Positions 9,490-19,600 of a stretch of DNA of 64,000 bases are shown here, in pieces. Source of the DNA: Nonomuraea roseoviolacea subsp. carminata (GTDB lineage: Bacteria > Actinomycetota > Actinomycetes > Streptosporangiales > Streptosporangiaceae); assembly GCF_024172185.1 (NCBI RefSeq), contig NZ_JAMZEC010000001.1, positions 6,665,001 to 6,729,000 on the forward strand, given 5' to 3'. The notes below the pieces were generated by a model. It had not been told where the DNA came from. It saw nothing but the letters and a program-made list of their open reading frames with translations, and did not search any database. How positions within the stretch are numbered: the stretch's first letter is position 1; every line of letters begins with the position of its first letter. The position numbers were made by a program, and so were the translations under genes.

Positions 9490-9747
9490 CTACCCCATGG
9501 CGTTGTCGACGTAGCACCACTTCCACTGCTCGCCCGGCTCGTACGACTGGACGACGGGGTGGGCGACCTGGTGGAAGTGCTTGGTCGCGTGCTTGCCCGG
9601 CGAGGAGTCGCAGCAGCCGATGTGCCCGCACTCGAGGCAGCGGCGCAGGTGCACCCACCGGCCGCCCGCCGCCAGGCACTCCTCGCACCCCTCCGGGGTA
9701 CGGGGCGCGGGGTCCGCCGCCTGCGAAAGATGTTCACACATTGCCAT
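9490..9747 (-). CDS. UBP-type zinc finger protein
   Basis: This 85-residue protein is almost entirely a ZnF-UBP domain. CEHL, CEECL, CLECGHIGCCD, HATKHFHQVAHPV and WCYVD give the Cys/His ligand series of the family. In eukaryotes this fold binds the free C-terminus of ubiquitin. Stand-alone bacterial versions are common in actinobacteria and their ligand is not known. The gene converges on the antiporter gene 25 bases away. The start could also be the ATG two codons later. Confidence 0.85.
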   Translation of the reverse strand: MAMCEHLSQAADPAPRTPEGCEECLAAGGRWVHLRRCLECGHIGCCDSSPGKHATKHFHQVAHPVVQSYEPGEQWKWCYVDNAMG

Positions 9748-9909
9748 AGGCGAAATCCTAGAACTTCACCCGCATATCGGTGCCTCCGCACCCCTCGCTG
9801 GCGGCGGGGCCTCCGTGGCTGGAGGTGCGCGACCTGGAGGTCGCCGAGTTCCGAACCCCGGCGCCCGCGCGGAAGCCGTGGCGGCGGAGCGTTGGGTAGG
9901 GTCACCGAT

Positions 9910-10299
9910 ATGCGCCCCTTCACGACCCGGATCTCCGCGCTCGCCGCCGTCGCCGCCCTCGCCGTCACCGCCGCGGGCTGCGCCGAGGTCAACAACACCA
10001 TCGACAAGACCCAGGCATGTCTGGAGGCGCCCAAGATCGTCGCCGACCTGGGCAGTGAGATCGCCAGGCTCAAGGACGACCCCCAGGCGATGGACAAGGC
10101 ACTCGACGACGCCGGCAAGAAGCTGAACGAGGTGGCCGACAAGGCCGCCAACACCACGCTCAAGGAGGCCACCGACGACCTCGCGAGCACGCTGCGGGGC
10201 ATCGACGTCAAGGACGTCAACGACGCGGTGGACGCGGTCCAGAAGGTCGGCACCGACACGGCCGCCTACCTGAAGAAGGTCGCGGAAGCCTGCGGCTGA
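9910..10299 (+). CDS. small secreted lipoprotein
   Basis: This is a 129-residue protein with an N-terminal signal and lipobox (VTAAGC, Cys near residue 24), so it is predicted to be anchored outside the membrane. The mature part is helical and charged, with heptad-like stretches such as DDAGKKLNEVADKAANTTL, and a second Cys pair (QAC and EAC) that may form a disulphide. I do not recognise a family. It stands alone between the UBP finger and the DUF202 genes. Confidence 0.8.
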   Translation: MRPFTTRISALAAVAALAVTAAGCAEVNNTIDKTQACLEAPKIVADLGSEIARLKDDPQAMDKALDDAGKKLNEVADKAANTTLKEATDDLASTLRGIDVKDVNDAVDAVQKVGTDTAAYLKKVAEACG

Positions 10300-10389
10300 C
10301 CCGGAGCCCGCGATCGAGTCGGGGCTGTAGCTGAGCCGCGCCAACCCCGGCTTCTCTAGGGGAAATAGGGACGAACTAGCTTCACAGGT

Positions 10390-10716
10390 ATGGAGCCGGA
10401 TCCCCGTTTCACGCTCGCCAACGAGCGCACGTTCCTGACGTGGCTCAGCACCGCCCTGGCCCTCAGCGCGGGCGGGGTGGCCATGGCCGCGGTGCCGGAG
10501 GGCGTCTTCGCGCCGTGGGCGCGCACCCTGCTCGCCGTCGTCCTGGTCACGCTGTCAGCGCTGGCCGCCGGCATGGCCTACCCGCGCTGGCGCAACATCC
10601 AGCGCGCGCTGCGCCGGCAGGAGCCGCTCCCGCCGCCCGCCCTCGCTGTCGTGTTCGGGGTCGGGGTGACCGCGGTCGCGGTGATCGCGCTGATCTGCAT
10701 CGTGGTCGCGGCCTGA
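10390..10716 (+). CDS. DUF202 (YidH-like) membrane protein
   Basis: This is a 108-residue protein with three membrane segments. The N-terminus FTLANERTFLTWLSTALAL is the DUF202 hallmark. Function is unknown. A second DUF202 gene starts two bases after its stop, so the pair is co-transcribed and the products may assemble together. Confidence 0.85.
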   Translation: MEPDPRFTLANERTFLTWLSTALALSAGGVAMAAVPEGVFAPWARTLLAVVLVTLSALAAGMAYPRWRNIQRALRRQEPLPPPALAVVFGVGVTAVAVIALICIVVAA

Positions 10717-10717
10717 C

Positions 10718-11056
10718 ATGTCCGGGCCGGCGCACGACGACATCTGGGACCCCGGGCTGCAGAGCGAGCGCACCCGGCTGGCCTGGGTGCGCACGGCCGT
10801 GGTGCTGTCCACGGGCGGGATCGCCGCCGCCGGGCTGACGCTGCGCCATGGCCTGCCGGCGGCGACCGCGGCCGGGTTCGCGCTGGCCGCGCTGTGCGGG
10901 GGCGTGCTGCTGCTGCGCACCGGCCTACGCTTCCGGCGGGTGCAGGAGGCGCTGCACGGCGGCCGGCCCACCGACAACCGGGTGGACGCCCTGCTGGCCT
11001 GGATCGGCACGCTGTGCGCCGTGGCCGGCGCGTTCGCGTTCGTGCTCACCGCGTGA
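10718..11056 (+). CDS. DUF202 membrane protein, second copy
   Basis: This is a 112-residue, three-segment membrane protein. Its N-terminus DPGLQSERTRLAWVRTAVVL is the other common DUF202 variant, in which the Asn-Glu-Arg-Thr motif of the first copy appears as Ser-Glu-Arg-Thr. Its ATG lies one base after the stop of the first DUF202 gene. Confidence 0.85.
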   Translation: MSGPAHDDIWDPGLQSERTRLAWVRTAVVLSTGGIAAAGLTLRHGLPAATAAGFALAALCGGVLLLRTGLRFRRVQEALHGGRPTDNRVDALLAWIGTLCAVAGAFAFVLTA

Positions 11057-11134
11057 TCATGCCTGGTGAGGGCATTGATGGTGGCTTGCCGGAAACGCCC
11101 CGCCGGGATGACACTCGGTCTAGGGGGTGAACCC

Positions 11135-11443
11135 ATGGAAGAGGTACGCAGAGTAGTACCGTTCGAGTGCCGCCGCTGCTGGCACGTGTGGGAAGAGGAG
11201 TACCTCGTCAGGTACGGCGAGGACCGTCACGGCAACGACAGGATCGTCTGGCTCCAGGACGGGGTGGCCGTCCCGCCGCCCACCGAGGGCATGATCTGCC
11301 CCCGCTGCCACTGCCAGCAGGCCACCACGTTCCCCGACGGCTACCTGAGGCGCCATCCGGAGCTGATCCCGTCTCAGGAGCCCGCCAAGCCGGACGACAA
11401 GCCGCTGCTCAGCCCCGTCCCCAAACGGCTTCGGTTCCTCTGA
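11135..11443 (+). CDS. zinc-ribbon protein
   Basis: This 102-residue protein has two CxxC knuckles (CRRC at about 13 and CPRCHC at about 57), which suggests a treble-clef or zinc-ribbon site. The tail is Pro- and Lys-rich. I start at ATG 11135 because tagggggtga gives a good ribosome site; an upstream in-frame ATG at 11066 adds residues with no conserved look. No function can be named. Confidence 0.75.
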   Translation: MEEVRRVVPFECRRCWHVWEEEYLVRYGEDRHGNDRIVWLQDGVAVPPPTEGMICPRCHCQQATTFPDGYLRRHPELIPSQEPAKPDDKPLLSPVPKRLRFL

Positions 11444-11450
11444 CCCACCA

Positions 11451-11477
11451 GGTCCCGGGGGCGCCGCCTCCGGGACC
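11451..11477. terminator. hairpin after zinc-ribbon gene
   Basis: GGTCCCGG and CCGGGACC form an 8-base-pair stem with an 11-base loop, eight bases after the stop at 11443. There is no T-run, as is usual in such GC-rich genomes. The gap up to 11731 otherwise holds only the repeat described next. Confidence 0.5.
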
Positions 11478-11693
11478 TCCGAGCACATGACTCCGGCTCA
11501 TGTAACGTGACATCCGGTGAGCGTTCTCTAGCCTCAGGTGTCACAAACCCCTTCTTGCGGCGTTCGGCGGGCGTGCCGGAGACTCGAAGCGGCGCCCGCG
11601 CTCCTGACGGAACCCGTGGCGGCGGCGCGCCCGCCGCCAGGCGAGGGCGGCACCGCGGCGCGCGGGCGCCCTCTCACCTGGAGGTGGGGGTCC

Positions 11694-11751
11694 GGCTCAG
11701 CTCAGGCTCTCCAGCCCAGCCCAGGTTCGGCTCAGCTCAGGCTCTCCAGCC
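11694..11751. repeat. 35-base direct duplication covering a gene 3' end
   Basis: A 23-base sequence containing ctcagctcaggctctccagc occurs at 11694-11716 and again at 11729-11751. The second copy contains the last codons (Leu-Glu-Ser-Leu-Ser) and stop of the minus-strand ABC gene. The first is a ghost copy just beyond the stop. Confidence 0.85.
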
Positions 11752-13636
11752 AGGCCCGGTGGAGCCCGGCGAAGCGGCCGGAGGCGGCGATGAGCCGGTC
11801 CGGCGCGCCGTCCTCGACGATCTCGCCCCGGTCCATCACCAGCACCCGGTCGGCGATCTCGACCGTCGAGAGCCGGTGCGCGATGATCAGCGCCGTCCGG
11901 TCGGCCAGGATGGTCCGCAGCGCCCGCTGCACCAGCCGCTCGCTCGGCACGTCCAGGCTGGAGGTCGCCTCGTCCAGGATCAGCACCGCCGGGTCGGCGA
12001 GGAAGGCCCGGGCGAAGGCGACGAGCTGCCGCTGGCCCGCCGACATCCGGCCGCCCCGCTTGCCCACCTCGGTGTCGTAGCCGTCGGGCAGCGCCGCGAT
12101 GAAGTCGTGGGCGCCGATGGCCCGCGCCGCCTCGCGTACCTGCCGGTCGGTGGCCTCCGGCCGGCCGAACCTGATGTTGTCGGCGACCGTGCCGCTGAAC
12201 AGGAAGTTCTCCTGCGTCACCATGACGACGGCCGAGCGCAGCGTGGCCTCGTCCAGCCGGCGCAGGTCCACGCCGTCGAGCAGCACCCGCCCGCCCGTCG
12301 GGTCGTAGAAGCGCGAGATCAGCTTGGCCAGCGTCGTCTTGCCCGCGCCGGTCGCGCCGACCAGCGCCACACTCTGGCCCGCCGGGATGGTCAGGTCGAG
12401 CCCCGGCAGGATCGGCATCTCCTCGACGTAGGCGAACCTGACCCGCTCGAAGCGCACCTCGCCGCGCGGCTCGGCCAGCGGCTCGGGCTCGCGCGGCTCC
12501 GGGACCGACGGCTCCTCCTCCAGCACGCCCGACAGCTTCTCCAGCGCCGCGCCCGCCGACTGGAGCGTGTTGTAGAACTGGCTGATCTCCTGCATCGGCT
12601 CGTAGAACTGCCGCAGGTACAGCAGGAACGCCGCCAGCACGCCGACCGTGACCTCGCCGTGCAGCGCCAGCCACCCGCCGTAGAGCAGCACGCCGCCCAC
12701 GGTGAGGTTGCCGATCAGCTTGATGCCCGGCGTGAACAGCGCGACGAGCTGCATGCTGCGGGCGTTCGCGCCGCGGTAGTCGTCGTTGAGCCGGGTGAAG
12801 ATCTCCTGGTTGCGCGGCTCGCGGCGGAAGGCCTGCACCGCCCGGATGCCGGTCATCGACTCCACGAAGTGGACGATCACCAGCGCGACGGTCTCGCGCG
12901 TGCGCCGGTACACGATCGCCGACTGGCGGCGGAACCAGCGGGTGACCAGCAGCAGAACGGGCAGCGGCAGCAGCGCCACCAGGCCGAGGTGCACGTCCAG
13001 CACCAGCAGCAGCACCGCCGTGCCGAACAGCGTGAGGACCGCGGTGACCAGGCTGTCGAAGCCCGACTGCAGCAGCTCGGCGATGGCCTCGATGTCGGAG
13101 GTCAGCCGGGAGATCACACGGCCGGAGGTGTACTTCTCGTGGAAGCTCAGCGACAGCCGCTGGAAGTGGTCGAACACCCGCCGGCGCAGCTCCAGCAGGA
13201 TGCCCTGCCCGATCTTTCCCGAGAGCTGCAGGAACGCCTGCCGGGTGAGCGCCTGCGTGACCGCCGCGGCCAGGATCACGCCGATGACGGTGAGCAGCGT
13301 GGCCGGCCCGCTGCCCTTGAGCATCGGCGGGATGCCGGCGTCGATGCCGACCTTCACCAGGTACGGGATGGCCAGGCCGGCCGCGTTGGAGACGACGATG
13401 ATGCCGGTGAGCAGCGCGATCGCCCTGCGGTGGGGCGAGAGCAGGTCGCCCAGCAGCCGCCGCGAGCGGGCCCGCAGCAGCACCGACACCTTCTCCGACA
13501 GCTCGTCCTGCTCCTCGGAGGCGACCCCGCGCCAGTCGGCGACGGCGGTCCCCGTGGTCCCTTCTGTGGTCCCCGTGGTCTCAGAGGCCGCCGTGTCGTC
13601 GGCCGTTCCGGTGGACGTGGTGGCGTCGGCGCTCAA
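11732..13636 (-). CDS. ABC exporter half-transporter, canonical ATPase subunit
   Basis: This 634-residue protein has an N-terminal type IV exporter membrane domain (six segments, about residues 50-350) and a C-terminal nucleotide-binding domain. Walker A is GATGAGKTT, the Q-loop is VTQENFLF, the signature is MSAGQRQL instead of LSGGQ, Walker B with catalytic Glu is LILDEATSSLD, and the switch His is IIAHRLSTV. The TTG start overlaps the stop of the upstream subunit (TTGA). The variant signature pairs with the degenerate Walker B of that subunit, as in heterodimeric exporters. Substrate is unknown. Confidence 0.9.
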   Translation of the reverse strand: MSADATTSTGTADDTAASETTGTTEGTTGTAVADWRGVASEEQDELSEKVSVLLRARSRRLLGDLLSPHRRAIALLTGIIVVSNAAGLAIPYLVKVGIDAGIPPMLKGSGPATLLTVIGVILAAAVTQALTRQAFLQLSGKIGQGILLELRRRVFDHFQRLSLSFHEKYTSGRVISRLTSDIEAIAELLQSGFDSLVTAVLTLFGTAVLLLVLDVHLGLVALLPLPVLLLVTRWFRRQSAIVYRRTRETVALVIVHFVESMTGIRAVQAFRREPRNQEIFTRLNDDYRGANARSMQLVALFTPGIKLIGNLTVGGVLLYGGWLALHGEVTVGVLAAFLLYLRQFYEPMQEISQFYNTLQSAGAALEKLSGVLEEEPSVPEPREPEPLAEPRGEVRFERVRFAYVEEMPILPGLDLTIPAGQSVALVGATGAGKTTLAKLISRFYDPTGGRVLLDGVDLRRLDEATLRSAVVMVTQENFLFSGTVADNIRFGRPEATDRQVREAARAIGAHDFIAALPDGYDTEVGKRGGRMSAGQRQLVAFARAFLADPAVLILDEATSSLDVPSERLVQRALRTILADRTALIIAHRLSTVEIADRVLVMDRGEIVEDGAPDRLIAASGRFAGLHRAWLESLS

Positions 13637-15432
13637 CGCAGGGCTCCTTCCGAGGGGTCGAGGTCGGCGTCCTGGGCGAGCAGCTCGCGGTAGGCGGGCA
13701 CCTCGGCCAGCAGCTCGTGGTGGCGTCCGACGTGGGTGATCGTGCCGCCCGACAGCAGCGCGACCTTGTCGGCGAGCAGCACCGTCGAGGCGCGGTGCGC
13801 GACCACGATGCCGGTGGCGTCGCGCAGCACGTGGCGCAGCGCCTGCTCGACCAGCGCCTCCGTCTCGACGTCCAGCGCCGAGAGCGTGTCGTCGAGCACG
13901 AGGATCCGCGGCCGGTTCAGCACCGCCCGGGCCAGCGCGAGGCGCTGCCGCTGCCCGCCGGACAGCGACATGCCCTGCTCGCCGATCCGGGTGTCGAGGC
14001 CCCACGGCAGGTCGTGGACGAACATCGCCTGCGCGGTGCGGATGGCGTCCTCCAGCTCCTCCTCGGTGGCGTCGTGGCGGCCGAGCGTGAGGTTCTCGCG
14101 CACGCTCATCGAGAACAGCGTCGGCTCCTCGAAGGCCGTGGCCACCACCTGGCGCAGCGCGGGCAGCGTCAGGTCGCGCACGTCGTGGCCGTCGATGGTC
14201 ACGCGCCCCGCGGTCGGGTCCACGAGCCGGGGCACCATCGCGGTCAGCGTCGTCTTGCCGGAGCCGGTGGCGCCGACGATCGCGATGGTCTCGCCGGGCC
14301 GCACGTCCAGCCAGACGTCGCGCAGCACCGGCTGCTCGGCGCCCGGGAAGCGGAACTCGACGCCCTCGAAGCGCAGGTGGCCGCGCGGGTTCTCGATCAC
14401 CGCGGTGCCGCCCTGGATGGCCGGGACCGTGTCCATGACCTCCATGACCCGGTCGGCGGAGGTCATCGACTCCTGCGCCATCGCCAGGATGTAGCCGAGG
14501 CTGGCGATGGGCCACACGAGCTGGAGCATCATCGTGGTGAAGGCGACCAGCGTGCCCAGCGTCAGCGCGCCCGAGCCCACGGCCAGCGCCCCCAGCAGCA
14601 GCACCAGCGCCAGCGTGAAGTTCGGGATCACCTCCAGGAAGGTGAAGAACCGGGCCGACAGCCGCACCTTGTCCATCGACGTGCGGTACACCTTGAGCGC
14701 GGCGTCGTCGTAGCGGTCGTAGACGTGGTGGCGGCGGCCGAACGCCTTGATGGTGCGGATGCCGATGGCCGACTCCTCGACGAGCGTGGCGAGGTCGCCC
14801 TGCTCGTCCTGCACCTGCCGGGAGATCTTGATGTAGCGCTTCTCGAAGCGCATCGACACCAGCACGATCGGAACGGCGGAGGCGGCCACGAGGAGCCCCA
14901 GCGGCCAGTACATGTTCAGCAGCAGCACCGTGACGGTGGTGAGCTGAAGGACGTTCATGACCAGGAAGAGCATGCCGAAGCCGAGGAAGCGGCGGATGGT
15001 CGACAGGTCGGTGGTCGCGCGGGACAGGAGCTGCCCCGACTGCCATTCGCCGTGGAAGGCCATCGGCAGGCGCTGCAGGTGCGCGTACAGGTCGTCGCGG
15101 ATGCGGGTCTCCAGGCCGAGCACGGGACCGACCTGGGTCCAGCGGCGCAGGAAGATCAGCACCGCCTCGGCGGTCCCGACGCCGAGCGCCAGCAGGCCGA
15201 GCGGCAGCAGGGCGCCGGAGTCGCCGCTGCGCACGGGGCCGTCGACGACGTCCTTGCCGATGAGCGGCATCACGATGCTGGCGGCGATGGACAGGACCGC
15301 GACGAGCCAGATGAGCACCAGCTTGCCCACGTACGGGCGGAGGTAGGACTTCATCCGCCACAGGGCGTGGGACGAGAGCGCGGGGAGTGAGAAGGGCAGG
15401 GGACGGCGAGGTGAACGTGTATCGGGAGGCAT
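13633..15432 (-). CDS. ABC exporter half-transporter, degenerate ATPase subunit
   Basis: This 599-residue protein has six membrane segments followed by an ATPase domain. Walker A (GATGSGKTT) and LSGGQRQR are intact. The catalytic Glu after Walker B is Asp (VLDDTLSALD, codon at 13888-13890) and the Q-loop Gln is replaced by Glu (AFEEPTLF). It should therefore form the non-hydrolysing site of a heterodimer with the subunit at 11732, which it overlaps by four bases. I start at ATG 15432; TTG 15459 is an alternative. No adjacent regulator is evident. Confidence 0.9.
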   Translation of the reverse strand: MPPDTRSPRRPLPFSLPALSSHALWRMKSYLRPYVGKLVLIWLVAVLSIAASIVMPLIGKDVVDGPVRSGDSGALLPLGLLALGVGTAEAVLIFLRRWTQVGPVLGLETRIRDDLYAHLQRLPMAFHGEWQSGQLLSRATTDLSTIRRFLGFGMLFLVMNVLQLTTVTVLLLNMYWPLGLLVAASAVPIVLVSMRFEKRYIKISRQVQDEQGDLATLVEESAIGIRTIKAFGRRHHVYDRYDDAALKVYRTSMDKVRLSARFFTFLEVIPNFTLALVLLLGALAVGSGALTLGTLVAFTTMMLQLVWPIASLGYILAMAQESMTSADRVMEVMDTVPAIQGGTAVIENPRGHLRFEGVEFRFPGAEQPVLRDVWLDVRPGETIAIVGATGSGKTTLTAMVPRLVDPTAGRVTIDGHDVRDLTLPALRQVVATAFEEPTLFSMSVRENLTLGRHDATEEELEDAIRTAQAMFVHDLPWGLDTRIGEQGMSLSGGQRQRLALARAVLNRPRILVLDDTLSALDVETEALVEQALRHVLRDATGIVVAHRASTVLLADKVALLSGGTITHVGRHHELLAEVPAYRELLAQDADLDPSEGALR

Positions 15433-15618
15433 CCCCACCAGGCTAATACGTGGGATCAACCCATTTTCGGTCCGCCACGCTGACGGTCAGCCGCGCCGTC
15501 ATGGCCGTCGTGCTCGGCGTTTCCCGCCCTTCTCCGCCCGGCCGAATCGGCCCCGATATATCGCCCGGGTTAGCTTTTTCGAGCAGTTGATAGGGGATGA
15601 AGTGGCCGTTCTCCCCGG

Positions 15619-16560
15619 TCAGGAAGCGTCGTGGCTGTAGAGCGCGTTCATGGCCTGCACCAGCGGCGCGACGTACGTGCCCGAACCTCCCGGGGTCTTC
15701 GACCCGCCCCACTGCGCCTGCCACTGCCCGGTCGCGGTCGTGCGCATCGTCGTGTGGTTCAGCGTCCCGCCGGTGCTGCTCTTGTTGTAGATCGTCCAGT
15801 GGTGCGCGGTGTAGGCGTTCGTGGCCGACGACCTCGACACCGTGTCGTCGTACGAGGAGGCGAGGAAGGTGTAGTCCGTCCCCATCTGCGACGGCGGCTG
15901 GGCGCCCAGCCACTTCAGGAAGCCGCTGCCGTCGCGCATGTCGCTGCACTGCTCGTGGGTGATGGCGCACACGTCCACCACGGCCGTGTTGATGCCCTTG
16001 TGCGGGGTGGCGAGGGTGACGACGTCCTCGATGTACAGGTACGGGGGCCAGCCGCTCGGCCAGGCCGTCGCGCCGACGTCCTGCGTCTCCATCGACACGG
16101 CGGTCAGGTCGGGCGCCTCGGTGGCCGCGCCGTACCGGTTGACCCCCTCGATGGCGGCCTTGGCGATGAGGCCGCCCATGGAGTGCGCCATGATGTCCAC
16201 CGGGACGCCCTGGCTGGAGTAGGAGGAGTAGACGGTCCACGCGAGCTGGCGGCCGACCTCCTGGATGCGGGTGTCGGTCGTGCCGTTGAACTTGATGTCG
16301 CAGTTCGTGCTCTTGTTGTAGTAGCCGAACGTGTAGACGTCGGTCCACCCGTTGGCGAGGAGCAGGTCCCTGGCGTTCTGCCAGGAGCTCGCGCAGTTGG
16401 TGTCGGCCTCGCGGTCGAAGCCGTGCACCAGCAGCGTCACGCGGTGCCCGTCGCCGCGCGAGGGCTCCGCCGAGGCGGGCGTCGCGCCGCCGGCCAGCAC
16501 CGCCGCGGCGACGGCCGAGGACATGACCGCGGCCAGGCCGCGCCTGAGGAGTCTGTGCAT
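15619..16560 (-). CDS. secreted lipase-like alpha/beta hydrolase
   Basis: The 313-residue protein begins with a signal peptide (cleavage near PASAEP). The mature domain has LLVHGFDRE (oxyanion strand), the nucleophile elbow AHSMGGL and TLATPHKG, as in secreted triacylglycerol lipases and esterases. The Asp and His of the triad cannot be placed with certainty; His in YTAHHWTIY is a candidate. I start at ATG 16560 because ggag lies seven bases upstream. The giant LuxR gene lies upstream on the same strand, about 100 bases away. Confidence 0.85.
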   Translation of the reverse strand: MHRLLRRGLAAVMSSAVAAAVLAGGATPASAEPSRGDGHRVTLLVHGFDREADTNCASSWQNARDLLLANGWTDVYTFGYYNKSTNCDIKFNGTTDTRIQEVGRQLAWTVYSSYSSQGVPVDIMAHSMGGLIAKAAIEGVNRYGAATEAPDLTAVSMETQDVGATAWPSGWPPYLYIEDVVTLATPHKGINTAVVDVCAITHEQCSDMRDGSGFLKWLGAQPPSQMGTDYTFLASSYDDTVSRSSATNAYTAHHWTIYNKSSTGGTLNHTTMRTTATGQWQAQWGGSKTPGGSGTYVAPLVQAMNALYSHDAS

Positions 16561-16662
16561 CCGCGCACTCCGTTCCATGGGATCGCAAGCACGGTAGAGC
16601 GCGGACGATCATGCGCGAATCGGCCGTCGTACCCGCTAGTAGCGGACGGTCCGGCGCCGCGA

Positions 16663-19600
16663 CTAAGTCGGCGGGAGCCCGCGAGTAGGTCGATCGGGCT
16701 CGGCGAGCAGGTCCAGCCCGGCGAGCTGGCCGCGGGAGGAGACGCCGAGCTTGGGGAACGCCTTGTAGAGGTGGTGTCCGACGGTGCGGGGGCTGAGGAG
16801 GAGGCGGACGCCGATCTGCCGGTTCGACAGGCCGGCGGCGGCCAGGAGGACCACCTGCCGCTCCTGAGGGGTCAGCCGCCCGAACGCCGCCGTCCTCGCT
16901 CTCGCCCCCGCCGCTCGGGTGCCGCCCGGCTGCGCGCTGTCCGGCTTCCTGGGGTTCTCCGGCTTGGTGGTTCTCTCCGGCTTCGGCTTCGCGTTCTGCG
17001 GCGGCCCGGGGTGCTCGCGCGGGGTGGCGGTCTCGCCCGCGGCCTGGAGCTCGCCGTGCGCGCGGCGCGCCCACGGGGCCGCGCCCAGCGCCTCGAACGT
17101 CGCGAAGGCCGCGCGCAGGTGCCGCCGCGCCTCCGTCCTGCGGTGCGCGCGCCGCAGCCACTCCCCGTACAGCAGCGCCGTACGAGCCTCCTGGTACGGC
17201 TGCCCGGCCGGGACGGCGACGGCCCTGGCGTAGTGCCGGCCCGCCTCGTCGCCCTGAGCCAGCAGCCCCTCCAGCCGCGCGGCGACCGCGTGGGCCCAGG
17301 GACGCCCGGAGGCCGCGGCCCAGCGCGCGTACCTCGCGGCCGGCTCCACGGCCAGCTCGCGCAGGCCGGCCCGTACGGCGGCCTCCACGAGGTCGGGGGC
17401 GGCGTGCGGGGCGACGAGGGGGTGATGGCCGGCGCCGGACCAGACGGCGGCGAGCCGTTCGACCGCGAGGAGCGGGCGCCCCAGCCCCAGCTCGCACAGC
17501 CCCAGGGCCCACGCGGCGACGGCCCGCGCGACGCCGCCGGTCAGGTCGGTGGACGGGGCGGCCAGGAGGGGGCTGACGCCGCCGCCCGTCGCGGTCACGA
17601 GAGGGCCGACGCCGCCGCCGGTCGCGGCCAGGTGGTGGCAGCGCTCCTCGTCACCGCTCACGGCGGCCAGCCAGGCGAGGAGGGCGCGAAGGTGCGCGGC
17701 CCCGTGCCGGTGCCCGGTCGCGTCCGCGTGGCCGATCGCGGAGGCGGCGCGCAGTCCCGCCGTGGCCGCCGCCTCCGCCTCCGCGTGACGCCCGCGCAGC
17801 AGCTCGGCCTCCGCGAGGAGCGTCAGGGCGTCCGGGAGCATGCCGAGCAGCCCGAGACCGCGGCACCGCTCGGCCAGCAGGGCGGACAGCTCCCACCCGG
17901 CGGCCTCGTCCCCGGCGGCGAGCCCCATCCACGCGGCGGTGGCGAGCACGTCCGGGTGTTCCGTGCCGGAGACCCGTACCGTCTGGACGGCGTCCCGCAC
18001 CGGGGAAAGGTCCGTGACGTCCTGCCCCGCCGCCATCCGCCCCGCCACCGCCGCGCCTCGCGCGAACGCCTCCAGCGCCACAGTCCCCGCCCGCGGAGTT
18101 CCCGCGTTTCCCGCGCCGCCGCCGCACTGAGGGGAGCGGGGAGCATCGTCCACCCGGCCTCCGGCGCGCGCTGACGGATCACCAAGGACGGGCGGATCCC
18201 CAAGGACGGCCGGTTCAGCGAGCGGGGAGGGATCATCGAGCGGGGAGGGATCATCGAGCGGGGAGGGATCATCGAGCGCAACGGGATTCCTGAGCGCAGC
18301 GGGATCAGTGAGCGCGCACAAGTCAATGAGGGCGGAGGGATCAGGGAGCGTCGCCGGATGATTCCGCGACGGCGGGTGAGTGAGCGCGGGCGGATTAATG
18401 AGGGGATGCGGATGGATGAGCGTGGACAGCAGGGCGGCGGCGGTGGCGGCCGACGTGGGATCGCCCGCCGAGGACGCCGCCCGCACGGCCCGCGCCGTCA
18501 TCACCGTCGCCAGCCGGTTGCCGTCGGCGAACACCTCCTGCCCGGAGCTCGCGTCCGAGAGGCGAGGGAGGCCGCCTGCGCCGAGGGCGGCGTCGCCTGT
18601 GCGGGTGAGGACGTGGACCCCGCGACCGGCGTCCGTGCCGTCATACGGGTGGCGCGAATGCTCGGCCCCGGCCAGGAGGAGGCGGGCCGCCCTCTCGGGG
18701 AAACCGTGGACGATCTCCACACCCGCGCGCACCGCGGCGAGACGGGCGCGGACGATCGGCGACGACGGATACGCCTCGGCGCGGTCCGCCAGCCCGGCGG
18801 CCCGCCTTGTGAGCCCCGCCTGAAGCGCCAGCTCCGCGGCGGCCACCAGCCTCTCGCCCGCCCGCCGGGGATCCGGGCTCAGCTCGCCCGCCCGCTCGTA
18901 CGCGACCGACGCCTCGACGACCCGGCGCTCGTACGCGGTGGACGCCCCGACCATCCCGCTCTCGTGAGCGGCCGGTATCCCGACCATCCCGCTCTCGTGA
19001 GCGGCCGGTATCCCGACCATCCCGCTCTCGTGAGCGGCCGGTATCCCGACCATCCCGCCCTCCTGAGCGCCCGGCATCCCCACCACCTCACCCTCATGAG
19101 CGCCCGGCCCCACGACCACCTGCTGGTAGGCGTCGGCGGGCGGCGTCGCCATGACCCCGCCCGGTAGCCCCGCCCCCTCACCCCGTACGGGCGGAAAGGC
19201 GTGGGCGGCGGCTCGGTGGAGGGCGGCGGCCAGGGACTCGTCGGGGGAGGTGGCGACGGCGGCGAGATGCCATGCGCCGCCCCCCGAGCGCTTCACCCCG
19301 TCCTCCGGTGACGGTGACAGCGCCTCGGCCAGCGCCCGGTGCGCCGCCACCCGCCGGAAGTACGGCGCCGACCGGTAGACCGCGGCCCGGAACAGCGGAT
19401 GCCGGAAGGTCAGCCCGGTGGGCGAGAGGTGGACCAGCTCCTCGCGTTCGGCCGGCGCGAGGTCGGCAGCCGTGACGCCGAGCCGCCCGGCGGCGCGCAG
19501 CACCAGGTCGAGGTCGCCCCTGTCGTCGGCCGCCGCCACCAGCAGGGCGGTCCGAGTTGCCTCGGGGAGGCGGTGCAGGGGAGTCTCGAACGCGCTCCGC

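Noticed and set aside
13633..15361. The upstream half of a 1209-residue frame ending at 11732, as if a fused transporter
   Set aside because: Only the part below 13636 codes for an ABC subunit. The rest is an out-of-frame shadow of the other subunit, which has its own intact frame.
18949..19085. CRISPR-like spaced repeats
   Set aside because: Copies are head to tail without unique spacers and lie in frame inside a coding sequence, so this is a minisatellite.
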